From the NCBI GenBank assembly GCA_009699875.1, contig WLNI01000001.1, forward strand, positions 1,240,001 through 1,304,000: DNA of 64,000 nucleotides, given 5' to 3'. This DNA is from Actinomycetota bacterium (GTDB lineage: Bacteria; Actinomycetota; Acidimicrobiia; Acidimicrobiales; RAAP-2). Of this stretch, positions 50,523-59,396 are shown piece after piece. The position numbers and the translations under genes were made by a program. The notes beneath the pieces are model-generated. The model was given only the letters and a program-made list of their open reading frames with translations, made no database searches and was not told the origin of the DNA. Every line of letters begins with the position of its first letter. Positions within the stretch are counted from its first letter, which is position 1.

Positions 50523-51121
50523 TGCGTTTCCATTTCGAGGCCATTTGGGAGTAAGAGTTCTGCCGCAATTCGTAGTTCATTGTGGACATGGTCTACCGAC
50601 GACCATCCATTCACCCAGCCCACGAGAGACGAATACCAGATATGTCCGATCATTCGGCTTCGAACTGGCGTGTCGATGGGAGCTGGCGTTCCGATCGCTT
50701 CGAAGACGATTGCGTCCATCAACTCGGCAATCTTCATCTGACACCTGACGGCTTCAGGGTCTGGCGAGGAGAGAGACAAGAAGACAGCAGCCACAAGCGT
50801 TGGCTGGCGATTCATTGCTCGCAATGCCCGATCGAGCACTTCGAGAACTCTGGCGGCCGGCGTCTCGCCGAGTGCGGGTTGCTGGCGGAGGTGGTCTTGG
50901 AGTTGTTCAACCCAAAAGACAAGGGTCGCAGCCAAGAGGTGATCTTTTGAGGTGAAGTAGCGATAGACCGTTCCCATTGCGACGTCAGCACGAGTAGCAA
51001 CGTCACGCATCTGGACCGCCTCGTAGCCACCTTCGAGGGCCAACTCAATCGCTGCATCGATGACGCGTTGGCGGCGAGCCTCTTGGGCGTGAGTAAGCGG
51101 CCGCTCAATGGTCTCGGTCAT
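50519..51121 (-). CDS. TetR-family regulator resembling KstR
   Basis: A 200-residue repressor-type protein. Residues 15-62 form the helix-turn-helix domain with GGYEAVQMRDVATRADVAMGTVYRYFTSKDHLLAA, strikingly like the mycobacterial sterol-catabolism regulator KstR. The C-terminal ligand domain is less conserved. It sits at the downstream end of a minus-strand run of lipid-type catabolic genes, so it probably controls them with an acyl-CoA-like ligand (inference from KstR). A 17-base perfect inverted repeat lies 19 bases upstream of its ATG and could be its operator; no standard KstR motif was seen nearby. Confidence 0.85.
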   Translation of the reverse strand: MTETIERPLTHAQEARRQRVIDAAIELALEGGYEAVQMRDVATRADVAMGTVYRYFTSKDHLLAATLVFWVEQLQDHLRQQPALGETPAARVLEVLDRALRAMNRQPTLVAAVFLSLSSPDPEAVRCQMKIAELMDAIVFEAIGTPAPIDTPVRSRMIGHIWYSSLVGWVNGWSSVDHVHNELRIAAELLLPNGLEMETH

Positions 51122-51139
51122 CTGGCACAGGATATCGGG

Positions 51140-51156
51140 GATGGCCCGCGGCCATC
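51140..51156. promoter_or_regulatory. Perfect inverted repeat upstream of the TetR gene, candidate operator
   Basis: GATGGCC, a three-base centre CGC, and GGCCATC form a perfect palindrome with seven-base arms, in the 59-base gap between the aldehyde dehydrogenase stop and the TetR start. Size and position fit a TetR-family autoregulatory site. It could also be a short mRNA hairpin ending the upstream transcript. Confidence 0.45.
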
Positions 51157-51180
51157 AGACGGAGGTTCGTGTGCGAGTTC

Positions 51181-52647
51181 TTACGAAGACCAGATGATGG
51201 CTTGGGTCTCGGAATAGGCCAAGAGGCCGTAGTCGCCACCATCTCGCCCCACGCCGCTCATCTTGAAGCCACCAAAGGGGGCATCGTGATTTCGCTGTGC
51301 GGTGTTGACACCAACGTGGCCAGCCTGGAACTGCTTGGCGATGTTGAACGCTCGACCAGCATCCTTTGAGAAGACGTAGTCGTAGAGTCCAAACTCAGTG
51401 TCGTTGACAATAGCGATTCCTTCTTCTTCGTCGTCAAAGGGAATCAATGTGATGACAGGGCCGAAGATCTCTTCCCTTGCACAGGTCAGATCATTCGTTC
51501 CGCTGATAAGTGTCGGTCCCACAAAGAAGCCTTTGTCGAGTCCCGTTTCGCGCCCATCAATGATGACGGTGCCACCTTCTGGCTCAGCACCGTTGATGTA
51601 GTTGACCACTCGGTCCCGCTGGGCAGCGGAAATCAATGGCCCGATCATGGTGGCTTTGTCCGTTGGGTCTCCAACGGGAAGGAATGGTGCCATGGTGGTG
51701 AGACCTTCAATGACCTGATCAACAAGACTTGAGTGGACGACCGCTCGTGTCGGTGCCGTACAGATCTGTCCAGAGTGAAAGCTCCAGGTTGAGCCGATGC
51801 ACGTCAGTGCTGCCTTCACGTCAGCATCGTCAAGGACAAGGGCTGCACCCTTCCCTCCGAGCTCAAGCAAGAGCCGCTTCATGGTCTTTCCGCCAGATTC
51901 CATGATGCGCTTTCCTACCTCGGTAGAACCAGTGAAGCTAATCATGTCGACATCAAGAGAATCCACTAATGCTGCTGCGGGTTCTGGCGTGTTGCAGTTA
52001 ATAAAGTTCACAACTCCTGGCGGGAAACCCACGTCGTGGAGAATACGAACGAGTTCGACAATGGCTAAGGGGTCTTGTGGTGCAGGTTTGACGACCACGG
52101 TGTTTCCGGCTGCCAATGCAGGCGCAACTTTTCCAGCCATGTTCACCATGGGGAAGTTGTAGGACGTGATGCATGCCACCACGCCAGCGGGCTGGCGATT
52201 CACGAGTCCACCAATAACGCCGCCAGGAGCCAGAGGCGACGCAGTGGCGACTTGAGGATTCAGTGGGGTCGCCAAGACGGGTCGAGGGTCTCGTGCGTAG
52301 CGAGCAAAACGATCCGCTGCAACAGGAACCTGCATTCGAGAACCAACCGTTGCGGTCGCTCCAGTTTCGGCGATCACCAGGGGAAGTAGCTCTGAGGCTT
52401 TTTCTCGGATCGCCTCGGCGGCTTTGAGCATTAACTCAGATCGCTCTTCAACCGACGTTGCGGCCCATCCAGGCTGGGCGGCTCGAGCTGCTTTTGCTGC
52501 TGCGAGGGCATCGGCAACACTGGCGTTCGGAGCCAAGCCCACCACTTCTTCGGTCGCCGGGTTGATGATCTCGTAGGTTCCGCCGCTCGCAGGGACCCAC
52601 TGGCCATCAATCAATAAGTTCTCTTCGACGTGCTTGTTGCTTGTCAT
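51181..52647 (-). CDS. Aldehyde dehydrogenase, NAD(P)-dependent
   Basis: Oxidises an aldehyde to its acid or acyl product. The 488-residue protein has the complete ALDH pattern: the nucleotide-binding ITSYNFPMVNMAGKVAPALAAGNTVVVKPA, the FTGSTEVGKRI loop, the general-base Glu in LLLELGGKGAALV and the catalytic Cys in FHSGQICTAPTRAV, followed by EEIFGPVITLIPF. An AACGGAGGATCC site gives a very strong ribosome-binding sequence before the ATG at 52647. It lies between the LLM oxidoreductase and the TetR gene in the same direction, so it probably belongs to the same catabolic transcript. Confidence 0.93.
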   Translation of the reverse strand: MTSNKHVEENLLIDGQWVPASGGTYEIINPATEEVVGLAPNASVADALAAAKAARAAQPGWAATSVEERSELMLKAAEAIREKASELLPLVIAETGATATVGSRMQVPVAADRFARYARDPRPVLATPLNPQVATASPLAPGGVIGGLVNRQPAGVVACITSYNFPMVNMAGKVAPALAAGNTVVVKPAPQDPLAIVELVRILHDVGFPPGVVNFINCNTPEPAAALVDSLDVDMISFTGSTEVGKRIMESGGKTMKRLLLELGGKGAALVLDDADVKAALTCIGSTWSFHSGQICTAPTRAVVHSSLVDQVIEGLTTMAPFLPVGDPTDKATMIGPLISAAQRDRVVNYINGAEPEGGTVIIDGRETGLDKGFFVGPTLISGTNDLTCAREEIFGPVITLIPFDDEEEGIAIVNDTEFGLYDYVFSKDAGRAFNIAKQFQAGHVGVNTAQRNHDAPFGGFKMSGVGRDGGDYGLLAYSETQAIIWSS

Positions 52648-52688
52648 GGATCCTCCGTTGGTTGCCTTGAAACTCTAGATGCGAATTG

Positions 52689-53687
52689 TTACGCGTGGAG
52701 ATGAGGTGCGACGAGTTCGCCGAAACGTTGCGTCTGCTCAATGAACTCTTGCGAAGAACGGACTCGAAAGGCGATTTGGAGATGGTTGACTCCCATGGTG
52801 GCGAGCTCGTTCATTGAGGTGGCGATCTCCTCTGGGCCAGCCGCCATCACGTAAGCGGGTAGATCCCATCCAGGATCTTGCCCGCTTTTTTCGAGAACGT
52901 ACATCGGTTCGGCAATTGTTCCAATATCGAGTGGAGCCCCATCTCGCAGCTCGGCACGCATTTCCTTGAGTTGTGCGATCTGTCCTGGCAGATCCTTCCT
53001 TCGAGTGCCCTGGGGGAGCCACCCGTCGCCCAGCGCAGCAGTTCTGCGTAGTGCCGGTCCGCTGGATCCACCAATCCAAATTGGGGGGCGGGGTTGTTGG
53101 ACTGGCCGAGGCGAGACGTGCATGTCAGAGAATTCCCAACGCTCTCCTTGGTGAGTGGGGACCTCGTTTTCAAAGCACGTGGCTAACGCCACGACTGCTT
53201 CGTCGGTGTCTCGGCCTCGAGAGCGGAACCCGTCATCGCCAGAGAGCACGTCGAACTCTTCGTTGACATGGCCAGCTCCAATGCCGGCAATTAACCGACC
53301 TTGCGAAAGCAGATCGATAGTGGCGAGCTCTTTGGCGGCTCGAAGTGGGTGGCGTTGCGAAAGGATGAAGACATGCGAAAGCAGTTTGGTGCGCGTGGTA
53401 ATCCCAGCCAGCCAACCCAGCGTGGCGATCGTGTCGTACCAAACAGACCCCATTGCTTCGACGAGTCGCTCAGGAATAGCAGTGTGATCACAGACACCGA
53501 GATAGAAACATCCAGCGAGATCAGCAGCGACAGCAATGTGTGCGAACTCGTCGATGCTGGCAGTCTTCTCCCACTCTGAGACGTAGATGCTCGATTGGCT
53601 CTGGATTGGCAACTGCATGCCCCAGACGACCGTGCCGGTGGGGACAGTACTCACGACACTTTTTGGGGCGAGTGGATTAGTGCTCAT
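52689..53687 (-). CDS. LLM-class (luciferase-like) F420 or flavin oxidoreductase
   Basis: A 332-residue TIM-barrel protein of the luciferase-like monooxygenase superfamily. Typical segments are LGVCDHTAIPERL, TKLLSHVFILSQRHPLRAAKELATIDLLSQGRLIAGIGAGHVNEEF and PPIWIGGSSGPALRRTAALGDGWLP. The GAGHVNEEF pattern is more like F420-dependent actinobacterial members than FMN luciferases, though the cofactor cannot be settled from sequence. An AGGAG site eight bases upstream supports the ATG. It follows an acyl-CoA dehydrogenase gene by 12 bases, placing it in the catabolic run. Confidence 0.85.
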   Translation of the reverse strand: MSTNPLAPKSVVSTVPTGTVVWGMQLPIQSQSSIYVSEWEKTASIDEFAHIAVAADLAGCFYLGVCDHTAIPERLVEAMGSVWYDTIATLGWLAGITTRTKLLSHVFILSQRHPLRAAKELATIDLLSQGRLIAGIGAGHVNEEFDVLSGDDGFRSRGRDTDEAVVALATCFENEVPTHQGERWEFSDMHVSPRPVQQPRPPIWIGGSSGPALRRTAALGDGWLPQGTRRKDLPGQIAQLKEMRAELRDGAPLDIGTIAEPMYVLEKSGQDPGWDLPAYVMAAGPEEIATSMNELATMGVNHLQIAFRVRSSQEFIEQTQRFGELVAPHLHA

Positions 53688-53699
53688 TGGAAACTCCTC

Positions 53700-54728
53700 T
53701 TAGATCAGTGCTGCGACCATATCGGCCAACTGACTTCTTGTGCCGAATGTTGATGAAAGGACTCGTGCCCGCTTCAAAAAAAGATGCATGGGGACTTCCC
53801 AGGTGAAGCCCATTCCACCATGAACTTGGATTGCCGTCCGGGCGTTCGTGATGGCAGCCTCGTCGGCGAGAATCTTGGCTCCAGCGACGACTCGCCACTG
53901 GAGTTGAGTGACCGAGCAGCCAAGTGTGTCAGCTTCTCGTGTTGCGACGACGGGGTCATCGAGCGTCACGGCAGCGGCGTAGACCGCGCTGCGTGCAAGC
54001 TCGCTTCGACAAAGAGCATCAGCCAACAAGTGTTTGATGGCTTGGAAACTTCCTATCGGGCGCCCAAACTGCTCTCGACCTTTCGCATACGCAGTCGCTT
54101 GTTCAACACAGGCAGTAGCAATGCCGACTTGAAATCCTGCCGTGAGCACCATGGCGCGTTGGCGAAGTTGCGGGCTTGAGGTCCCTTCAAGGCTCACGCC
54201 GACCGGGTACGGCTCTTGGAGTACGCCGAGTGGAGTGAAGGGATCGAGTGGTTCGAGAACCTGCGAATATCGCAGGTCGCCGTGTTCGATGAGGGTGGGC
54301 TCGGTCACAGGATCTTCGAGGGGAGGCAGGAGTACGAGGGCGTGGATTGAATCGGGGTGTTCGACAAGTCCAGGGGCGGTGGCCCCTCGAGCAGGTGCTT
54401 CGAAGAGTCCGTGAGCTATGCCATCGCGAGCAGCGTCGAGGATGGGGGCGAGCGCCATTGTCGACAAGACCGGACCAGGCACCAAGACTCGGCCCATCTC
54501 TTCTGCGACGAGGACACCTTCAGCGAGACCGAGACCAACGCCGCCTTCTGACTCTGGCACGAAGAGTCCAAAGACTCCTGCGTCGAGGAGTGCGGTCCAA
54601 CCTTTTGGATCAACAACGTCGTCTCGTCCTTCTCGTCCTCTTGATGTCTCGAGGGAAAGAGAACCTTCGAGAACGGCACGGATGCCGTCTTGAAGATCTC
54701 GCTGGTCTTGCGAAAGTTCGAAGTCCAT
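53700..54728 (-). CDS. Acyl-CoA dehydrogenase, small-partner type
   Basis: A 342-residue acyl-CoA dehydrogenase-fold protein. It starts MDFELSQDQRDLQDGIRAVLEG, and near the end has TAIQVHGGMGFTWEVPMHLFLKRARV, typical of the shorter partner in paired (alpha2beta2) actinobacterial FadE enzymes. AKGREQFGRPIGSFQAIKHLLAD is the middle signature. The region that normally holds the catalytic Glu is not clearly conserved, so activity may rest with the partner. ATG at 54728 overlaps the stop of the longer dehydrogenase as TAATG, which supports a joint complex. Longer upstream frames fall within that partner gene. Confidence 0.88.
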   Translation of the reverse strand: MDFELSQDQRDLQDGIRAVLEGSLSLETSRGREGRDDVVDPKGWTALLDAGVFGLFVPESEGGVGLGLAEGVLVAEEMGRVLVPGPVLSTMALAPILDAARDGIAHGLFEAPARGATAPGLVEHPDSIHALVLLPPLEDPVTEPTLIEHGDLRYSQVLEPLDPFTPLGVLQEPYPVGVSLEGTSSPQLRQRAMVLTAGFQVGIATACVEQATAYAKGREQFGRPIGSFQAIKHLLADALCRSELARSAVYAAAVTLDDPVVATREADTLGCSVTQLQWRVVAGAKILADEAAITNARTAIQVHGGMGFTWEVPMHLFLKRARVLSSTFGTRSQLADMVAALI

Positions 54729-55921
54729 TATTTGGGCTCCTTCGGAAGTCCAAGAACTCGTTCGGCCACGATGTTGCGTTGGACTTGGCTCGTTCCCGCA
54801 GCAATGGTGAGCGAAATGGATTTCATCCATGCATCGACGTACTCGGCATTCGGCAGATCGCCGAGTCCATCGCCGCCATTGAGTCCTGACGCGCTGAGTC
54901 CAGCTCGGTCGAGAAGATCCATCGCCAGTTCACTGAGTGCTTGGCCTTGCTCAGAGAATGAGAGCTTGAAGACGACGCCACCAACACCCGGGACACCATT
55001 GCGTGCAGCTTCAGAGACGTTGCGCTTGGTCAGCGCCCAGAGTGCATCGAATGATGCGGTGAGTGTGCCAACGCGCCGGCGAATAGAGGGGTCTCCCCAG
55101 CTGCCGTTACGCTTCGCGAACTCGGTGAGCGAACGCAAGATCCGCATGGACTCTAAGAGTTCGCCAACAAAACCTGTTCCCCGCTCAAACGACAAGGTCA
55201 CCATGGTGACGCGCCACCCGTCGTTTTCGTCGCCCACTCGGTTGGCGACGGGGACGCGCACGTCGTCAAGGAATAACTCTGCGAACTCTGTCGAGCCAGC
55301 GATCGTCTTGAGTGGCCGAATCTCAATGCCAGGACTCTTCATGGGCATAATCAGCCAGGTGATTCCTTTGTGGCGGCTGTCATCAGGGCCAGTGCGAACT
55401 AAGAGTTCGCAATAGTCGGCAACTTCGGCATGACTGGTCCAGATCTTTGATCCATTGATGACGTACTCGTCACCGTCGCGAACGGCCTTGGTGCGAAGCG
55501 ATGCTAAGTCGCTCCCCGATGATGGTTCAGAAAATCCTTGGCACCAAACGTCATCTCCTCGCAAGATGGGTGCAAGGTAGGTTTCGCGTTGCGCTTGTGT
55601 CCCTTCAGCAATGATGGTTGGTCCCGCGTGCAAGAGGCCGACGAAGCCTGTTCCAACGTAGGGAGCGCCAACTCGTTCACACTCTTCTTTAAAGATGAGT
55701 TGTTCGATAGGACTCGCGCCTCGGCCACCGCCCTCAACGGGCCAGTCGACACCGGCATAACCAGCATCAAATAAGAGGCGCTGCCACTGAGCGTCGTAGG
55801 CCCGTCTGCCAGGCCAGTCGGTCGAAGAAGGCTTGGGTGGCAAGTTGGGGAGAACCCCAGAAAGCCACGTCCTCAATTCCGAGCGGAATTGTTCTTCTTC
55901 GTCGCTGTAACGCAGATCCAT
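54728..55921 (-). CDS. Acyl-CoA dehydrogenase, large-partner type
   Basis: A 397-residue FAD-dependent acyl-CoA dehydrogenase that introduces an alpha,beta double bond in an acyl-CoA. Visible signatures are GVDWPVEGGGRGASPIEQLIF, CQGFSEPSSGSDLASLRTKA for flavin and substrate contact, KIWTSHAEVADYCELLVRT, and the C-terminal SLTIAAGTSQVQRNIVAERVLGLPKEP. Together with the overlapping shorter gene it probably forms a heterotetramer like the FadE pairs in steroid side-chain degradation (known family behaviour; the substrate here is inferred). The amidohydrolase gene ends 14 bases upstream. Confidence 0.92.
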   Translation of the reverse strand: MDLRYSDEEEQFRSELRTWLSGVLPNLPPKPSSTDWPGRRAYDAQWQRLLFDAGYAGVDWPVEGGGRGASPIEQLIFKEECERVGAPYVGTGFVGLLHAGPTIIAEGTQAQRETYLAPILRGDDVWCQGFSEPSSGSDLASLRTKAVRDGDEYVINGSKIWTSHAEVADYCELLVRTGPDDSRHKGITWLIMPMKSPGIEIRPLKTIAGSTEFAELFLDDVRVPVANRVGDENDGWRVTMVTLSFERGTGFVGELLESMRILRSLTEFAKRNGSWGDPSIRRRVGTLTASFDALWALTKRNVSEAARNGVPGVGGVVFKLSFSEQGQALSELAMDLLDRAGLSASGLNGGDGLGDLPNAEYVDAWMKSISLTIAAGTSQVQRNIVAERVLGLPKEPK

Positions 55922-55935
55922 CAGTAAGGAGAACC

Positions 55936-57135
55936 CTACGACGTGAGGTCTAAGCCAAAGAGTTTGATGGCATTGCCTCGAACCACTTTCCAGATCTGCT
56001 CGTCGCTCAGTCCCGCCATCTGTTCAAGGGCAAGTTGCGCGGTGTTTGGCCAGGTGGAGTCAGAGTGTGGGTAGTCGGACTCGTAGGTAATGTTGTCTGC
56101 ACCGATTTCATCAATCAGCTTGAGACCATTGGGGTCATCAAAGAAACAACCAAAGACGTGGTCTGGAAAATACGTTGAAGGTGGATTCGGAACCTTATCG
56201 GCGACGCCACCCCACCCGCGATTGTCTTCCCACACGACATCCATTCGATGCAGCAAGTAGGGGATCCATCCAATCTGTCCTTCGGAGTAGGCAACCTTCA
56301 AATTTGAGAATCGCTCAAAGAGGCCCGAGAACAAAAAGTCAGTCATGGAAAGTTCTGCATTGATGTGGGTCAACGATGATCCAACTGCTGCAGGAGCATC
56401 AGCTGACGTCGATGGCATCTTTGAAGAGGATCCGATGTGCATGTTGACGATCATCGATGTTTCATCGCATGCAGCGAAGAAAGGATCCCAGTAGTTATCA
56501 GGATCATGAATACTTGGAAGTCCTAAGTACGCAGGGATCTCACTGAAGCACACAGCCCGCACGCCTCGAGCGGCATTCCTGCGAACTTCGTCAGCAGCAA
56601 GGTTGGCGTCCCAGAGTGGAACAATGATCAGCGGAATAAGCCGACCGCTTGTTCCCGCACACCATTCATCGACCATCCAGTCGTTGTAGGCCTGGACACA
56701 CAGGAGCGCAAGTTCTTTGTCTTTGGCTTCAGTGAAGGTCTGTCCACAGAATCGAGGGAACGTTGGAAAGCAAAGCGATGCTTCAATGTGATTGACGTCC
56801 ATATCTTCTAAGCGTGACTTCTGCTCAAACGAACCGGGTCGCATATCGTCAAAGGTGATGCCTGACATGGTGACCTGGTCTCGAGGGACCCCAACTGCTG
56901 AGTCGACTCGAAGCAGCGGCCGGCGCAGATCTTCGTAGCGCCACCAGTCCGCTGGTGCACCTTCAGACCCTGGCTTAATTGTTAACTTTCCGCCAATGAA
57001 CGTCACCTCTCCCATGGGAGCTCGCTTGATGCGGGGTCCGACGTCGTGGTACTTCGATGGGAGTCGGTCAATCCAAAGGTTTGCTGGTTCGACAACATGG
57101 TCGTCAACCGAAATGATCATGGGGAGCTCAGGCAT
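55936..57135 (-). CDS. Amidohydrolase family (PF04909-type) metal-dependent hydrolase
   Basis: A 399-residue TIM-barrel amidohydrolase. It starts MPELPMIISVDDHVVEPANLW, in which DDH supplies the first metal-ligand motif of this actinobacterial branch; other conserved points are CFPTFPRFCGQ, NMHIGSSSKMP with a His, and the ending NITYESDYPHSDSTWP with the catalytic Asp. Members decarboxylate or hydrolyse ring and acid substrates. I chose ATG at 57135; a TTG 30 bases upstream is possible. It lies between the SDR gene and the acyl-CoA dehydrogenase pair, suggesting a role in the same pathway, with unknown substrate. Confidence 0.85.
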   Translation of the reverse strand: MPELPMIISVDDHVVEPANLWIDRLPSKYHDVGPRIKRAPMGEVTFIGGKLTIKPGSEGAPADWWRYEDLRRPLLRVDSAVGVPRDQVTMSGITFDDMRPGSFEQKSRLEDMDVNHIEASLCFPTFPRFCGQTFTEAKDKELALLCVQAYNDWMVDEWCAGTSGRLIPLIIVPLWDANLAADEVRRNAARGVRAVCFSEIPAYLGLPSIHDPDNYWDPFFAACDETSMIVNMHIGSSSKMPSTSADAPAAVGSSLTHINAELSMTDFLFSGLFERFSNLKVAYSEGQIGWIPYLLHRMDVVWEDNRGWGGVADKVPNPPSTYFPDHVFGCFFDDPNGLKLIDEIGADNITYESDYPHSDSTWPNTAQLALEQMAGLSDEQIWKVVRGNAIKLFGLDLTS

Positions 57136-57189
57136 GCAAATGAGCGTAGCGGGAAATCTGGGCAATCGAAATGGCCCAGGAATGTCGTC

Positions 57190-57999
57190 TTAGTGCATTG
57201 CCACTCCGCCATTTGGCGAAAGGATTTGACCGGTCAGGAAACTTGATGCATCAGAGGCCAAGTAGAGGACGCAGTAGCCAATATCCGAGGGTGCTCCCAC
57301 ACGTTTCATTGGGGCGAATTTGGCCATGGGCTCGAGGACCATCTGCTTCATCGCTTCGTCTTCGGTGCCGTCGTCTCGAACGTAGTAGCGGCTCGTCATA
57401 TTCGTTGGAACAAATCCAGGGGCAACGGCGTTCACCCGGATGTTCTTTTTTCCGACCTCTAAGGCCATGATCCTGGTGAGTTGAACTACCGCACCTTTGC
57501 TCATCGCGTAGGCAGCGATGTTGGGTGAGGGTACCAACATGCCCGCAGAGGCCATGTTGATAATTGACCCGCCACCGTGGTCGCTCATGTATCTCCCGGC
57601 GGCCTGAGCCCCAAAGAGCGTACCTTTGACATTGACGCTCACGAGAGCGTCGAGGTCTGCTTCGGGCATATCAAGAACTTTTGACTCAGCCATGATTCCT
57701 GCAGAGTTACACCAGACGTCGAGTCGCTGGCCAAGACGAAGTGCTTCTTCGACGAGTCCCTCGTGCTCCTCAGAGCGAGAGACGTCGATGCCAACGCCAA
57801 CTGCCTTCCCCCCAGCGTCAACGATCTCTTGGGCGCTCTTCTTGGCGCCCTCTGCATTGATATCGGCACAGACCACACTCGCTCCTGCTCCAGCGAGCAC
57901 CTGGGCCGAAGAGCGACCTAGGCCACTCGCAGCGCCTGTGACAACGGCTACTCGCCCGGTAAGTTCAAATGCTTCTCGCACGCTGTTTGCCGTTTCCAT
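57190..57999 (-). CDS. Short-chain dehydrogenase/reductase
   Basis: A 269-residue NAD(P)-dependent dehydrogenase of the classical SDR type. The nucleotide motif is VTGAASGLGRS (residues 20-30), VCADINAEG gives the acidic residue that points to NAD preference, NSAGIM is the NNAG-type motif, and the catalytic residues are Ser151 in NMASAG and Tyr164 and Lys168 in YAMSK. The C-terminus ASSFLTGQILSPNGGVAMH is typical. A GAGG site precedes the ATG at 57999. It appears to be the first gene of the minus-strand catabolic run down to the TetR gene; its 54-base gap to the amidohydrolase is short enough for one transcript. Confidence 0.92.
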   Translation of the reverse strand: METANSVREAFELTGRVAVVTGAASGLGRSSAQVLAGAGASVVCADINAEGAKKSAQEIVDAGGKAVGVGIDVSRSEEHEGLVEEALRLGQRLDVWCNSAGIMAESKVLDMPEADLDALVSVNVKGTLFGAQAAGRYMSDHGGGSIINMASAGMLVPSPNIAAYAMSKGAVVQLTRIMALEVGKKNIRVNAVAPGFVPTNMTSRYYVRDDGTEDEAMKQMVLEPMAKFAPMKRVGAPSDIGYCVLYLASDASSFLTGQILSPNGGVAMH

Positions 58000-58169
58000 G
58001 AAGACCTCGTTTCGTCAAGTGTGGAATGAGCCTCGCACAAAGACGTCCTGTGAGGCAACGAAACCACTCGGTGGCTCAGAGAACAGTCCTGAAGGTCCAC
58101 GGCAGAAGAGTTTCCCCTGATAATTCGAAGGGGAGAGTCACGCCATGTTCAGAGTTCTAAGTTAGAGAC
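58000..58169. other. Divergent gap with hairpin, SDR versus FAD oxidoreductase
   Basis: This 170-base gap must hold the promoters of the minus-strand catabolic run and of the plus-strand FAD oxidoreductase. Minus strand: TTGACG lies close to the SDR start behind a GAGG site. An imperfect hairpin at 58111-58136, TTTCCCCT with AGGGGAGA around a ten-base loop, is the main internal structure and could be an operator. I found no convincing paired -35/-10 boxes. Confidence 0.35.
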
Positions 58170-59396
58170 GTGTCACAGGGTCCCGTCATCATTGTTGGAG
58201 CAGGTCTCGCCGGGCTCCGATGCGCCAATGTCTTAAGCGACGCAGGTGTCGACATTGTCGTTCTTGAGCGTGGTCAACACGTTGGCGGGAGAGTCATCAC
58301 CGATGACGTTGATGGATTCAAGATTGATCGAGGATTTCAACTTCTCAATCCTTCCTATCCACAAGTTGAACGAGGACTGGACCTGAAAGATCTTGACCTC
58401 CAACTTTTTGATCCAGGGATGGTCCTGAGCGACGGGGTGACGCACTCCCAGGTTGCCGACCCGCTTCGATCTCCAGGAAAGATCCTTGCCACTCTTCGTG
58501 CTCCGCTGGGTCCACTCACGAGCCGTCTCCATCTCGCTCGACTGCTGCTCGCGCTCAAGGGAAAGCAACGCAAACCAGTCACGATTAATCCTGACCAACC
58601 AAGTGCCGCTTGGATGCTCGAGAAGGGAATTGATCGCACAACCATTGACGCGCTCCTCAGGCCATTTCTTGCTGGCGTTCTTCTTGAGGACGAACTCGAG
58701 ACGTCAGCTCGAATCACGTCACTCTTGCTTCGAAGTTTTACTCGTGGGGTTCCTGGGGTGCCAGCAGGTGGAATGGGCGCCATTCCACATCAGATGGCGG
58801 CCCGACTTGGTGAAGATGTTCTTCATTTAGAGACGCCCGTTACGGCTGTGACAGCGAACAGTGTGGTCCTTGAAGATGGATCGCGTCTCGAAGGTTCTGC
58901 GGTCGTGCTGGCGACGGCTGGACAGGCAGCATCATTGCTCCTTCAAACACTTCGCGCTCCATCGTCGAACTCTGTAACGACATGGTGGTATTCGACCAAT
59001 GAGCCATTGAGAACAAAAGCGACACTTGTGGTTGATCAATCCATGAAGACGCTTATCAACAGCGTAGAGATGACCGCGGCAGCACCACAGTATGCGCCTC
59101 CTGGGAAATATTTAGTCGCCGCCTCAGCGATCGGTCTTCATCCAGAGGTTGAGCGTGAGAGATCTGTTCGAGAACGCTTAAGTCAACTTCATCGGCGCTC
59201 AACCAAAGAGTGGGAGTTGGTCTCGATGTCGTTGGTTGCCGATGCGCTCCCGCGCTACTCCTCACCGTTTCTTTTGCGACCTGAAGTTGTTGTCAACGGT
59301 GTCTTCGTGGCTGGAGACCACCGAGCGACTCCTTCGATTCAAGGTGCGATGGTGTCAGGTGAGCGAGCCGCTCGAGCGATCCTTGCTCAGAGGTAG
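58170..59396 (+). CDS. FAD-dependent amine oxidase/phytoene desaturase-like oxidoreductase
   Basis: A 408-residue flavoprotein. The FAD dinucleotide motif PVIIVGAGLAGLRCANVL opens the protein, followed by VVLERGQHVGGRVITDDVDGFKIDRGFQLL, the hallmark of the amine oxidase/carotenoid desaturase family. The C-terminal NGVFVAGDHRATPSIQGAMVSGERAARA closes the flavin site. GTG at 58170 gives the expected two or three residues before the first strand. Substrate could be a carotenoid-like or other hydrophobic compound; nothing else for carotenoid synthesis is seen. It runs opposite to its neighbours, and its end overlaps the convergent ogt gene by ten bases. Confidence 0.85.
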   Translation: MSQGPVIIVGAGLAGLRCANVLSDAGVDIVVLERGQHVGGRVITDDVDGFKIDRGFQLLNPSYPQVERGLDLKDLDLQLFDPGMVLSDGVTHSQVADPLRSPGKILATLRAPLGPLTSRLHLARLLLALKGKQRKPVTINPDQPSAAWMLEKGIDRTTIDALLRPFLAGVLLEDELETSARITSLLLRSFTRGVPGVPAGGMGAIPHQMAARLGEDVLHLETPVTAVTANSVVLEDGSRLEGSAVVLATAGQAASLLLQTLRAPSSNSVTTWWYSTNEPLRTKATLVVDQSMKTLINSVEMTAAAPQYAPPGKYLVAASAIGLHPEVERERSVRERLSQLHRRSTKEWELVSMSLVADALPRYSSPFLLRPEVVVNGVFVAGDHRATPSIQGAMVSGERAARAILAQR

